Positions 1-7,275 of a stretch of DNA of 64,000 bases are shown piece by piece (the first letter of the stretch is position 1; each line of letters starts with the position of its first letter). The DNA is taken from contig NZ_JAVIFV010000001.1 in the NCBI RefSeq assembly GCF_031157375.1, forward strand, positions 1,054,001 through 1,118,000. The letters are read 5' to 3'. Made by a program: the position numbers and the translations under genes. Source of the DNA: Sphingosinicella sp. LHD-64 (lineage in GTDB: Bacteria > Pseudomonadota > Alphaproteobacteria > Sphingomonadales > Sphingomonadaceae). Below the pieces are notes generated by a model, which was not told the DNA's origin, did no database searches, and worked only from the letters and a program-made list of their open reading frames with translations.

Positions 1-181
1 GCACGGGTGGCGGAGACCGCCCAGCCGGTCTACGCTTCCGTGCACAACGGGACCGTGGCGCATGGCTGAGCCGAAGCGGGTGGTGGTCGCGGCCGAGGAG
101 CTTATCCGGATGAGCTCCCCGAACCGCGACGCCGGAACCCGCCCGGAACGGCCTTACGTTACAGCCAAGGAGTTCTTTCCC

Positions 182-880
182 ATGGGAATCTTTTCGCGGA
201 CGCGCGATATCATTGCCGCCAACGTCACCGATCTGCTCGACAAGGCCGAAGACCCGGCCAAGATGATCCGCATGATCATCCTCGAGATGGAGGAGACCCT
301 GGTCGAGGTCCGCGCCTCGGCCGCCCGTACCATCGCCGACCAAAAGGAGATGCGCCGTCAGATCGACAAGCTCGGCCGGCTGCAGGACGGCTGGATCGAG
401 AAGGCCGAGCTCGCCCTCTCCAAGGGCCGCGAGGATCTCGCCAAGGCCGCTTTGTTCGAGAAGCAGAAGGCCGCCGACATGGCCGATCAGCTCAAGGCCG
501 AGATCGAGGTGCTCGACGACGCGCTGCGTGCCTCTGAGGCCGACATCGCCAAGCTCCAGACCAAGCTCCGGGAGGCGCGCGCCCGCCAGAACGCGATCAT
601 GACCCGCATGGAGAGCGCCAACAACCGGGCGCGCCTGCGCGAGCTGCATTCCGGCCCGAAGGTCGACGAGGCCTTCTCGCGCTTCGACGTGCTGGAGCGC
701 CATGCCGACCTCGCCGAGGGCCATGCCGACGCGCTGAGCCTGGGGGGGCCGCCCAAGACGCTCGACGAGGAGATCGCCGAGCTCCGCAATGCCGACAAGG
801 TCGATGCCGAGCTGGAGGCGCTGAAGGCCAGCCTTGCCAAGCGCACCAACGGCGGCACCGCCGAGACTAAGGAAGGCTGA
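182..880 (+). CDS. pspA: Phage shock protein A (PspA/IM30 family), locus 1
   Basis: This 232-residue protein is almost wholly predicted helix/coiled coil with no membrane segment, as expected for PspA, the peripheral ESCRT-III-like protein that binds stressed inner membrane and, in enterobacteria, restrains the activator PspF. The N-terminus GIFSRTRDIIAANVTDLL and the following EDPAKMIRMIILEME are hallmarks of the family. The start at 182 is chosen because AAGGAG lies at 167-172; an upstream in-frame ATG at 62 would add 40 residues without family similarity. It is followed after 4 bp by pspB. A paralogue lies at 53280-53945, identical at many positions. No sigma-54 site is visible in the 181 bp upstream, but the window edge may cut the promoter off. 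Confidence 0.96.
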   Translation: MGIFSRTRDIIAANVTDLLDKAEDPAKMIRMIILEMEETLVEVRASAARTIADQKEMRRQIDKLGRLQDGWIEKAELALSKGREDLAKAALFEKQKAADMADQLKAEIEVLDDALRASEADIAKLQTKLREARARQNAIMTRMESANNRARLRELHSGPKVDEAFSRFDVLERHADLAEGHADALSLGGPPKTLDEEIAELRNADKVDAELEALKASLAKRTNGGTAETKEG

Positions 881-884
881 TCAG

Positions 885-1196
885 ATGGAAGACGTGCTCG
901 TACCCATCCTCGTCTGCGGCATGCTCTTCGTCGGCCTGCCCTGGATCATCCTGCACTATGTCAGCAAGTGGAAGACCTCCGCGACCCTGACCACCGAAGA
1001 CGAGAACCTGCTCGACGAGCTGCACGATCTCGCCCGCCGCCTCGACGAGCGGATGATGACGATCGAGCGGATCGTCCAGGCCGACAACCCGAACTGGCGG
1101 TCGGTCGCCTACGACCCCGTCGAAGACGCGCTGGAGGACCGCTCCGAGCGGCTGCTGGGCCAGCGCACCAACCGCGCGACCTCAAGGAGGAACTGA
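885..1196 (+). CDS. pspB: PspB-like envelope stress membrane protein
   Basis: The 103-residue product has one N-terminal membrane helix (about residues 4-23) and a cytoplasmic helical stretch ending RRLDERMMTIERIV, the PspB pattern in which a small inner-membrane protein binds PspA and PspC. It is longer than the enterobacterial protein (about 74 residues) because of a charged tail. The start at 885 is preceded by AAGGAAGG. The stop codon overlaps the pspC start by one base (TGATG), so the two are probably translationally coupled. Identification rests on architecture, the IERIV coiled-coil signature and position between pspA and pspC. Confidence 0.88.
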   Translation: MEDVLVPILVCGMLFVGLPWIILHYVSKWKTSATLTTEDENLLDELHDLARRLDERMMTIERIVQADNPNWRSVAYDPVEDALEDRSERLLGQRTNRATSRRN

Positions 1197-1576
1197 TGGC
1201 TTCGCCCCGCACCCGCTTCTACCTCGACAAGATGAACGCCAAATGGTCGGGGGTCTGTGCTGGCATTGCGGACTATACCGGGATGGACGTGACCCTGGTG
1301 CGCGTCGCCGTCATCGGCCTCACCTTCCTGACCGGGCCCTGGACCATTCCCGCCTATTTCCTCACCGCCTGGATGGCGCCGAGGAAGCCGACGGAGCTCT
1401 ACGAGAGCAGCCGCGAGGAGCAGAAGTTCTGGCAGGGCGTGCGCGCCAATCCGCGCCGCACCGCCCGCGACGTCCGCTCGCGCTTCCGGGACATCGACCG
1501 CCGCCTCGCCGACATGGAGACCTACGTCACCAGCTCGAACAGCCGCCTCGCCCGCGAGATCGAAGAGCTGCGCTGA
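1196..1576 (+). CDS. pspC: PspC domain envelope stress protein
   Basis: This 126-residue protein carries the PspC domain at residues about 8-65, including W-S-G-V-C-A-G-I-A-D-Y-T-G and a membrane helix with TGPWTIPAYFLTAWM. PspC is the inner-membrane sensor that relieves PspF inhibition and protects against secretin mislocalisation. The ribosome site AAGGAGG (1184-1190) lies just inside the end of pspB. The C-terminus DRRLADMETYVTSSNSRLAR followed by EIEELR resembles the tails of the small downstream proteins and is nearly identical to the tail of the second PspC (52592-52945), which suggests a shared oligomerisation or PspA-binding helix. Confidence 0.95.
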   Translation: MASPRTRFYLDKMNAKWSGVCAGIADYTGMDVTLVRVAVIGLTFLTGPWTIPAYFLTAWMAPRKPTELYESSREEQKFWQGVRANPRRTARDVRSRFRDIDRRLADMETYVTSSNSRLAREIEELR

Positions 1577-1599
1577 GCTGACCAGCAGGGGATTTTGAG

Positions 1600-1893
1600 A
1601 TGGATTTCGCAGGACCTTCCTTCGTCATTGCGATCATCGCGATCTGCACGGCCGGATGGGTGATCAACAACTGGATCCGCGCGCGCCACGGCTATCCGCT
1701 CGAGAACGAATGGTCGGGCATGACCTATCGCGACGGCGAGCCGGCGAAGAACCGCCAGATCGAGTTGCTCTCCGACGAGAACGCCCAGCTCAAGGGCCAG
1801 ATCGGCCGGCTCGAGGAGCGGCTCGCGGTACTCGAACGGATCGCCACCGACCCTGCCGAGCGCACCGCCCGCGAGATCGACAGCCTGCGCTGA
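1600..1893 (+). CDS. Small Psp-locus membrane protein with coiled-coil tail (a)
   Basis: No named function is known to me for this 97-residue product. Residues about 5-25 form a membrane helix; then comes RARHGYPLENEW, shared with the next gene (NGYPLDGAW), and a predicted coiled coil from about residue 57 ending RLAVLERIATDPAERTAREI. The architecture is that of an enlarged PspB. It follows pspC by 23 bp in the same direction and is surely in the psp operon. The protein at 52313-52561 of the second Psp locus has a nearly identical tail (RLAVLERLATDPAERTAAEI), which supports a conserved role with PspA/PspC rather than a chance neighbour. Confidence 0.88.
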   Translation: MDFAGPSFVIAIIAICTAGWVINNWIRARHGYPLENEWSGMTYRDGEPAKNRQIELLSDENAQLKGQIGRLEERLAVLERIATDPAERTAREIDSLR

Positions 1894-1914
1894 CTTCAAT
1901 CAGGGAATACCAGC

Positions 1915-2250
1915 ATGACCGCCAATACGCCCGAGAAACTGCAGTTCGTTTCCCAGCTTTTCCCGTTCATCGCGATCATCGTCAGCGTGTCGATCGCCGG
2001 CTGGGTTCTCACCACCTGGCTCCGGATCAAGAACGGCTATCCGCTCGACGGCGCCTGGGGCCAGGCGGTGTATCCGAAGAAGAACGAGGAGGTGATCGAG
2101 CGGGTGAAGCTGCTGAGCCAGGAGAATGCGCAGCTGCGCGCCGAGTTGGGATCGGTCAAGGACCGGCTCGCCAATGTCGAGCGGATCGTGACCGACGACA
2201 GCCACCGCCTGACGCAGGAGATCGAAGCCCTGCGCATCCCGAAGAACTGA
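1915..2250 (+). CDS. Small Psp-locus membrane protein with coiled-coil tail (b)
   Basis: This 111-residue protein is a paralogue of the preceding gene. It has a membrane helix at about residues 15-37, the motif RIKNGYPLDGAWGQAVYP, a coiled coil with LLSQENAQLRAEL (compare LLSDENAQLKGQI in the neighbour), and a tail RLANVERIVTDDSHRLTQEI. The two genes probably arose by tandem duplication. The gap to the upstream gene is 21 bp and to the downstream gene 12 bp, so all are likely one transcript. Function is inferred only from linkage: a membrane partner of the Psp response. Confidence 0.87.
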   Translation: MTANTPEKLQFVSQLFPFIAIIVSVSIAGWVLTTWLRIKNGYPLDGAWGQAVYPKKNEEVIERVKLLSQENAQLRAELGSVKDRLANVERIVTDDSHRLTQEIEALRIPKN

Positions 2251-2262
2251 GGGGGCTGTCAC

Positions 2263-2535
2263 ATGGACGGTTTCTGGAAGTTCGCGATCGTCTTCGTGGT
2301 GATCGGCATTCCGGTACTGGGCGGCATCTTCTACAGCCTCGCCGAGACCTGGATGAAACACCGGCGCAAGATGCTTGAGTTGCAATCGAAGCTCGCCGCC
2401 GAGAAGGCCGCGCAATATGCCGCCCATGTCGAGCGGCTGGAGCAGCGCGTGCGGGTGCTCGAGCGGATCGCGACCGACAAGGGCACGCACATCGCCGCCG
2501 AGATCGAGGATTTGCGCGAAGACCGTCCCAACTAG
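2263..2535 (+). CDS. Small Psp-locus membrane protein with coiled-coil tail (c)
   Basis: This 90-residue protein starts after GAGGGGGCTGTCAC, a plausible ribosome site. A membrane helix covers about residues 5-27 (FAIVFVVIGIPVLGGIFYSL); the segment MKHRRKMLELQSKLAAEKAA is basic and helical, and the tail reads RVRVLERIATDKGTHIAAEI. It shares the tail signature of the whole group but lacks the GYPL motif of the two preceding genes. Topology is likely N-out, C-in from the positive residues after the helix. No function is recognised beyond likely involvement in membrane-stress sensing. Confidence 0.85.
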   Translation: MDGFWKFAIVFVVIGIPVLGGIFYSLAETWMKHRRKMLELQSKLAAEKAAQYAAHVERLEQRVRVLERIATDKGTHIAAEIEDLREDRPN

Positions 2536-2564
2536 GGCGGCGCGGGCGCGAGGGAGAAGAAGGA

Positions 2565-2813
2565 ATGCAGAGCAGCCACATCATGGTGATCATGATCATC
2601 CTGATCGTGATGATCGCCAGCGTGTTCAGAGCGAAATACCACCATGACCGGCGCCAGGGCCGGGGCGGCCAGGGCGCCGTCGAGACTGCCGAGACCCGGC
2701 AGCTGCGCGACGAGGTGAAGCAGCTGCGCGAGCGGCTCCAGGTGCTGGAGCGGATCACGGTCGAGAAGGAAAACAGCCTCGAGCGCGAGATCGAGAATCT
2801 CAGGGACCGATAG
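2565..2813 (+). CDS. Small Psp-locus membrane protein with coiled-coil tail (d)
   Basis: The 82-residue product has a very hydrophobic N-terminus (about residues 5-21, methionine- and isoleucine-rich), a basic linker KYHHDRRQGRGGQG, and a coiled coil with RERLQVLERITVEKENSLER followed by EIENLR. It belongs to the same family of tails as its neighbours. AGAAGGA lies just before the start. The gap to the previous gene is 29 bp and to the next 9 bp. Such a small gene is easily missed by gene callers; I support it from the operon position and the shared motif. Confidence 0.83.
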   Translation: MQSSHIMVIMIILIVMIASVFRAKYHHDRRQGRGGQGAVETAETRQLRDEVKQLRERLQVLERITVEKENSLEREIENLRDR

Positions 2814-2822
2814 GACGCAGAC

Positions 2823-3050
2823 ATGGCCGATCCCGCCACCCTGTTCGCCCTGGCCGCCGCCGGCACGCTGGCGGTCGCGATCGCCGCCGGCGCCGCGCTG
2901 AAGGGGTGGCAGGATTGGCTCGAGCTCAGGCGGCTGGAGATCGAACGCAGCCACGGCCGGCGCAGCGCCGTGCCGGCCCGTCTCGAAATGGCGGACCTCA
3001 AGGATCGCGTGCGCCGCTTGGAGGCGATCGCCAGCGGGACGGACACCTAG
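2823..3050 (+). CDS. Small Psp-locus membrane protein, KGWQxWLE type (e)
   Basis: The 75-residue product has an alanine-rich membrane helix (about 5-27), then LKGWQDWLELRRLEIERS and a helical end with MADLKDRVRRLEAIAS. The second Psp locus carries a clear relative at 52040-52273 (LKGWQGWLEVKRLEL and MADLRERVRKLESIA), in both cases as the last gene of the operon. That conserved position argues that this is a genuine component of the Psp system in this lineage. No biochemical role is known to me. Confidence 0.86.
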   Translation: MADPATLFALAAAGTLAVAIAAGAALKGWQDWLELRRLEIERSHGRRSAVPARLEMADLKDRVRRLEAIASGTDT

Positions 3051-3097
3051 CGCCGTTCCGGCGTGACTTGCCGCGGGCGCGTGCCTATCTGACGCCC

Positions 3098-3511
3098 ATG
3101 TCCTTACAATCCCTCGACGACGCCTATGCCGATTACGCGCTGCTCGACGCGGACGACCGCTATCGGCTGCTGATCGATCTGGGCCGCGCGCTGGAGCCCA
3201 TGCCGGAGGCGCTGAAGACCGATGCGACGCTGGTGCGCGGCTGCTCGGCGGCAGTCTGGGTCTATCCGGTGCCGCAGGCGGACGGACGGCTGCATTTCCT
3301 CGCCGACAGCAATGCGGCGATCACCAAGGGAATCGTCGCGCTGGTGCTGCTCGCGGTGCAGGATCGCAGCCCCGAGGAAATCCTGGCCACCGATATCGAG
3401 AACGCGCTCCTCCCGTTCGATCTCCGGAACCAGCTCAGTTCCAACCGCACCCAGGGTATCCCCAACATGATCGCCCTCGTTCGCGAGACCGCCGGGCGGC
3501 TGGTGGCATGA
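3098..3511 (+). CDS. sufE: Cysteine desulfuration protein SufE
   Basis: SufE takes persulfide sulfur from the desulfurase SufS and passes it to the Fe-S scaffold. The 137-residue protein contains the catalytic-cysteine motif LVRGCSAAVWV (Cys49) and the helical segments typical of SufE, ending with SSNRTQGIPNMIALVRETA. Length is normal for the family. The start at 3098 gives the expected N-terminus (MSLQSLDDAYADYALL). The stop overlaps the start of the thioesterase gene by 4 bp (ATGA), so the two are coupled. No other suf genes are in the window. Confidence 0.95.
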   Translation: MSLQSLDDAYADYALLDADDRYRLLIDLGRALEPMPEALKTDATLVRGCSAAVWVYPVPQADGRLHFLADSNAAITKGIVALVLLAVQDRSPEEILATDIENALLPFDLRNQLSSNRTQGIPNMIALVRETAGRLVA

Positions 3512-3948
3512 GCGATCCGCGGGGCGCGGGGGCGCCATTCGATCCCGCGCGGTTCATGTCCTATGTCAGCCGCCTCGGCCATGGCGGCGCGCTCGGCATC
3601 GCCTATCGGAATCATGGCGAGGACTGGATCGAGCTCGCCCTCCCCTACAGCGATGAGCTCGTCGGCATGCCGGAGAGCGGGATCATCGCCTCGGGGCCGA
3701 TCATCAGCCTGATGGACATGGCGACCAGCCTGTCGATCTGGATCCGCCTCGGGCGGTTCCGCCCGCAGGCAACGCTCGATCTCAGGGTCGACTATCTGCG
3801 GCCCGCCGTCCCCGGTCGCACGATCGTGGGCCGGGCGGAATGCTACGGCGTCACCCGCAGCGTCAGCTTCGCCCGCGGCCTCGCCCATGACGGCGACGCC
3901 GCCGATCCGGTCGCCCATGTCAGCGCCGCCTTCATGGCGACGGATTAG
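3508..3948 (+). CDS. PaaI-type hotdog-fold thioesterase
   Basis: This 146-residue protein looks like a single hotdog domain of the PaaI/YbgC superfamily, acyl-CoA thioesterases acting on free or aromatic acyl-CoA. Seen are the central-helix region ASGPIISLMDMATSLSIW, where such enzymes place the catalytic acidic residue (Asp or Glu), and the strands TLDLRVDYLRPAVPGRTIVG and GRAECYGVTRSVSFARG. The true substrate cannot be told from sequence. It overlaps sufE by 4 bp at its start, and its end overlaps by 4 bp the convergent J-domain gene. Confidence 0.85.
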   Translation: MSDPRGAGAPFDPARFMSYVSRLGHGGALGIAYRNHGEDWIELALPYSDELVGMPESGIIASGPIISLMDMATSLSIWIRLGRFRPQATLDLRVDYLRPAVPGRTIVGRAECYGVTRSVSFARGLAHDGDAADPVAHVSAAFMATD

Positions 3949-4475
3949 GCCGTCGCCCGCCGCTCCTCGGCCTTCCTCAGCACCTCATAGGCGGCCTGGA
4001 TCGCCTGGAAGCGCGCCGCGGCCTCGGCGTCGCCCGGCTTGACGTCGGGATGGTTGGCCTTGGCGAGGCGCCGCCAGGCGGCGCGCACGTCCTCGAAGCC
4101 GGCGTCGGAGTCCAGCTCCAGCACATCGAACGCCCGCATCTCGTCGCGGCTGCGGCTGCCATCGCCGGGGCCGCCCCATGCATAGTGGTTGGCCTGGGAG
4201 AAACCGCGCGCGTCGCGCCGCTCGTCGGCTTCGCGCGCCGCCGCATCCTCCGCGCTCAGCCCTTCGAAATAGTTCCAGCTGCGGTTGTACTCGGCGGCAT
4301 GCGCCTCGCAGAAATACCAGCGTTCGGGGCTGTTCGGCGATTTGGGCGCGGGCCGGTCGCCGGGTAGGTCGCAGCCTTCGCGGTCGCAGGTGCGCACCGG
4401 CTCGGCCTGGCGCGTGGAGCCGTAGCCCCGCCAGCGCGGAAAGCCCCAGTCGTTCGATCGGCGCGATCGTGCCAT
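3945..4475 (-). CDS. J-domain protein with N-terminal Cys/His cluster
   Basis: The 176-residue protein ends with a DnaJ domain (about residues 115-172) holding the HPD motif at 142-144 (AKANHPDVKPGD), the element that stimulates DnaK ATPase. The first half has Cys30, Cys35, Cys56 and His59 (CDREGC ... CEAH), which could bind a metal ion. The start at 4475 (MARSRRSNDWGF) is preferred to an in-frame ATG 30 bp upstream. It lacks the G/F and zinc domains of classical DnaJ, so it is a specialised (class C) co-chaperone. Client unknown. Confidence 0.88.
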   Translation of the reverse strand: MARSRRSNDWGFPRWRGYGSTRQAEPVRTCDREGCDLPGDRPAPKSPNSPERWYFCEAHAAEYNRSWNYFEGLSAEDAAAREADERRDARGFSQANHYAWGGPGDGSRSRDEMRAFDVLELDSDAGFEDVRAAWRRLAKANHPDVKPGDAEAAARFQAIQAAYEVLRKAEERRATA

Positions 4476-4518
4476 ATCCCCCAAATAGCCCTTCGGTCCG
4501 GCCACGCAAGCGCGCGGC

Positions 4519-5952
4519 TCACGCGGCGGGGGCGGGCGTCAGTCTGGGCGCGCGGGTCTCAGGCGAAGCCAGCCCGGCGTCGCTGCCGGTCGGTCGACGT
4601 GCGATGCTGAATCCGACGCAGATGCCGTCCGGCTCGTTGCGGGCGAAGACCGACCCGCCGTGGATGCGCGCGACCGCCCGCACGATCGCCAGGCCGAAGC
4701 CGTGGCTGTCATGGCTGTTGGGACGCGCCGGATCGACCCGGTAGAAGCGGTCGAAAATCCGCTCCAGATGCTCGGGCGCGAGCGGCGCGCCGGGATTGGA
4801 GACGCTCACCGTGACGCGGTCCTTCTCCTCCGCGATCCGTACGGTCACCCGCCCCGGAGTCCGGCCGTGGCGCACCGCATTGTCGAGGAGATTGGTGATC
4901 GCGCGGCCGAAGAGCGCCCGTTCGATCGGCACACGCGCATCGCCCTCGACCTCGACGGAGATTTCGGCTTCCTCGAACACCATCTCCATGAATTCGGCGC
5001 TCTTGCAGGTCTCCTCCGCCAGCGACGCGTCGGTGAAGCCCGCCGCCATCTCCCCCTGGTCGGCGCGCGCGAGGAACAGCATGTCGGCGACGATCCGCCG
5101 CAGCCGCTCGAGCTCCTCGAGATTCGAGTACAGGACTTCCTCGAGTTCCGCCGGCGCGCGGTGGCGAGAGAGGGCGACCTCGGTCTCTCCGATCAGGTTG
5201 GCGAGCGGCGTCCTGAGTTCATGGGCCGCGTCGGCGCTGAAGGTGGACATCCGCTGGTAGCTGTCCTCCAGCCGGTCGAGCGCGTCGTTGAGCGACAGCA
5301 CCAGACCCGCCAGCTCGTCCGGCAGCTTCTCGGTGGGCAGCCGCCGCGACAGGTCCTTGGCGCCGAGCAGGCGGGCGTGATCAGACAACCGATCGACCGG
5401 CGCCAGGCTGCGCCGCGCGATCAGCCAGCCGAGCGCAGAGACGCTACCGACCCCGAGCAGCGAAAAGACGAAGATGCCGAACGCCAGGCCGGCGGCGCTC
5501 ATGTCGACATATTTGGTGCTGGAGGCGACGGCGAGGCGCACCTCGGGCCGTTCGTCCTCGCGGGCAATGGTCCGGGCCAGAGTGAAATAGCGCCGATTCT
5601 CGACCGCGATCGCGTCGAAGCCGTCCTGGAGACCGACCCATTGGTCGCGGCTCAAAAAGTCGGCGTCGACGCGATAGGCGGGATCCGGACTGTCGATCAC
5701 GAAATGGAGACTGACGTCGGCCTCGGCGAGATCGTCGAGCTTGTCGACCAGCTGCCGCCACTTCGCCGGCGTGTCCGAATGGCGCACGAGCTGCTCGACG
5801 ATGGCGAAGCTGGCCGCCATCTCTTCCTGCTTGTGCCGGCGCAGCTCGCGCGATTCGACCAGATAGAAAGCCGCGCCGCCAAGCGCGGTGACGAGCGTCA
5901 CCGCCAGCCCGAACATGAGCGCGACCCGCCCCGCGACCGACGTCGCCCTCAT
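4519..5952 (-). CDS. Sensor histidine kinase (CusS/heavy-metal sensor type)
   Basis: This 477-residue membrane kinase has a first membrane helix at about residues 8-32, a periplasmic sensor region of about 120 residues, a second helix at about 153-180, a HAMP linker, and a dimerisation helix with the phospho-acceptor His244 in FSADAAHELRTPL. The ATP-binding domain shows the N box (NLLDNAVRHG), the F box (IFDRFYRVDPAR) and G2 (HGFGLAIV). The layout matches CusS/CopS sensors for copper or silver, but the ligand is not proven. Its start overlaps the response regulator stop by 4 bp. Confidence 0.93.
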   Translation of the reverse strand: MRATSVAGRVALMFGLAVTLVTALGGAAFYLVESRELRRHKQEEMAASFAIVEQLVRHSDTPAKWRQLVDKLDDLAEADVSLHFVIDSPDPAYRVDADFLSRDQWVGLQDGFDAIAVENRRYFTLARTIAREDERPEVRLAVASSTKYVDMSAAGLAFGIFVFSLLGVGSVSALGWLIARRSLAPVDRLSDHARLLGAKDLSRRLPTEKLPDELAGLVLSLNDALDRLEDSYQRMSTFSADAAHELRTPLANLIGETEVALSRHRAPAELEEVLYSNLEELERLRRIVADMLFLARADQGEMAAGFTDASLAEETCKSAEFMEMVFEEAEISVEVEGDARVPIERALFGRAITNLLDNAVRHGRTPGRVTVRIAEEKDRVTVSVSNPGAPLAPEHLERIFDRFYRVDPARPNSHDSHGFGLAIVRAVARIHGGSVFARNEPDGICVGFSIARRPTGSDAGLASPETRAPRLTPAPAA

Positions 5953-6635
5953 GCCGGCGTCTCGTCGCGCTGTTCGAGCACATAGCCCATGCCACGCACG
6001 GTATGGAGCAGCTTCTCCTCCCCCGGCGCCTCGAGCTTGGCGCGCAGCCGCTTGACCGCGACCTCGACGACATTGGTGTCGGTGTCGAAATTGATGTCCC
6101 AGACGAGCTCGGTGATGACCGTCTTCGACAGGATCTCCGATTGCCGCCGCGCGAGCAGCGCCAGCAGCGCGAACTCCTTGGCGGTGAGGTTGAGCTTGCG
6201 CTTGCCCCGTGTGGCGCGGCGGGCGACGAGATCGACGCGCAGGTCCGCGACCTCGACATGGGGAACCTGCTGCGCCCGCCCGCGCCGCAGGATCGCCTGC
6301 AGGCGCGCCAGCAGTTCGAGGAACGAGAACGGCTTCACCAGATAATCGTCGGCGCCTGCGCCGAGCCCGTTCAGGCGGTCCTCGACCGTGTCGCGAGCGG
6401 TCAGCATGATGACCGGCGTGTCGTTGGGCGCGGCGCGCAGGCCCTTGAGCAGGCCGACTCCGTCGAGACCGGGCAGCATCACGTCGAGAATGATCGCATC
6501 ATAGGCGCCGGTCAGCGCCAGATGCAGGCCGTCCACCCCGTCACGCGCATGGTCGACGCTGTAGCCCTGCTCGCCAAGTCCGCGGCGCAGATATTGGACG
6601 GTTTTCGGCTCGTCTTCGACGATCAGTATCTTCAC
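5949..6635 (-). CDS. OmpR/PhoB-family response regulator (CusR-like)
   Basis: The 228-residue regulator has a receiver domain with phospho-acceptor Asp51 (AIILDVMLPGLDG) and the conserved Lys in YLVKPFSFLELLAR, followed by a winged-helix DNA-binding domain ending VRGMGYVLEQR. I chose the GTG at 6635 (VKILIVEDEP) because family members begin exactly there and GGCGGAGC stands just upstream; longer in-frame starts add 61 unrelated residues. It is upstream of and overlaps the kinase gene by 4 bp, forming a two-gene operon. Confidence 0.95.
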   Translation of the reverse strand: MKILIVEDEPKTVQYLRRGLGEQGYSVDHARDGVDGLHLALTGAYDAIILDVMLPGLDGVGLLKGLRAAPNDTPVIMLTARDTVEDRLNGLGAGADDYLVKPFSFLELLARLQAILRRGRAQQVPHVEVADLRVDLVARRATRGKRKLNLTAKEFALLALLARRQSEILSKTVITELVWDINFDTDTNVVEVAVKRLRAKLEAPGEEKLLHTVRGMGYVLEQRDETPA

Positions 6636-7275
6636 AATGCTCCGCCCAGGCCGTGCCAATGATTTACGCGCGCAATCTGCGCGGCTGATAGCGTCTGGAA
6701 ACGGATGCGAGAACCTCCAACCGCGGGGAACACCCCGACATTTGTCTCGCTTCATCTCGCATGTGCGAAAACCCCGACGGTGGCGGTGCAGGCGGGTGGG
6801 CCAGGGACGGACACACACGCCGCACTGCGCTTCGGGTCACGACACCAAGCTACGGATGCCGGTGACCGCCTCGAGCCCCGCGGGGCCGGGATTCGACCGC
6901 CACGCGCCGGAGAAATCCACCCGTCGGCAGCGTCGACTGCAGTTCCAGCGGCATGACTGCCCCTGAAAACAAGGTGTTGCAGCGACGCATTCGCGCACGC
7001 CGGGAGGGAAAGAGACGGACCTCCGCCTCAGGCCAATCCCCGCACCGCACGAGATCGCGCATCACTTTCCCGGCGCCGCGAAATTGGCCATCGGGCCGGG
7101 TTAGTCGCGCCGACAGGTCTTTACGCTGACATGAAAATGACAGTTTCGTCAGCATGCGGACGAGGACAGCTTTGTCAGGTTCATGTCAGTTTGCTGCAAT
7201 GCGGCATCTCTATGCTTGGTCCGTTCGCAGTCGCCGCATGGCGGCAGCCAGTGTCGACCAATCGTGGAGCTTTGC
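6636..7275. other. 640 bp intergenic region between divergent operons
   Basis: This is the only gap over 300 bp. It separates the minus-strand two-component genes from the plus-strand SulP gene. I see no convincing protein gene: a 101-codon minus-strand reading frame at 6850-7155 has no recognisable domain. The segment around 6880-6900 (GGGATTCGACC) recalls a tRNA or tmRNA T-loop, but no acceptor CCA, cloverleaf or tag peptide is found. The right end holds the dyads listed separately. Its length is unusual for this compact genome. Confidence 0.5.
7138..7176. promoter_or_regulatory. Two candidate operator dyads upstream of the SulP gene
   Basis: Seen directly: TGACAGTTTCGTCA at 7138-7151 and GACAGCTTTGTC at 7165-7176, both inverted repeats with TGAC/GTCA-type half sites, 27 bp apart; TGACATGA before and TCATGTCA after them form a further pair. 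AAAATGACA at the left resembles half of the CusR/CopR box known in enterobacteria. Binding by the neighbouring CusR-like regulator is an inference only. Confidence 0.35.

Noticed and set aside
54-70. Sigma-54-like site before the first pspA (TGGCGC...)
   Set aside because: The -12 part does not match (TGAG in place of TTGC), so it is far below the quality of the site at 54230-54244.
62-181. N-terminal extension of pspA starting at 62
   Set aside because: The 40 extra residues have no similarity to PspA, while AAGGAG at 167-172 and the family N-terminus fit the ATG at 182.
6870-6960. Possible permuted tmRNA or tRNA (GGGATTCGACC)
   Set aside because: No CCA end, no cloverleaf, no tag peptide sequence could be found on either strand.
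6850-7155. 101-codon minus-strand frame in the long intergenic region
   Set aside because: No family, no clear ribosome site, Arg/Gly-rich like non-coding GC-rich DNA.
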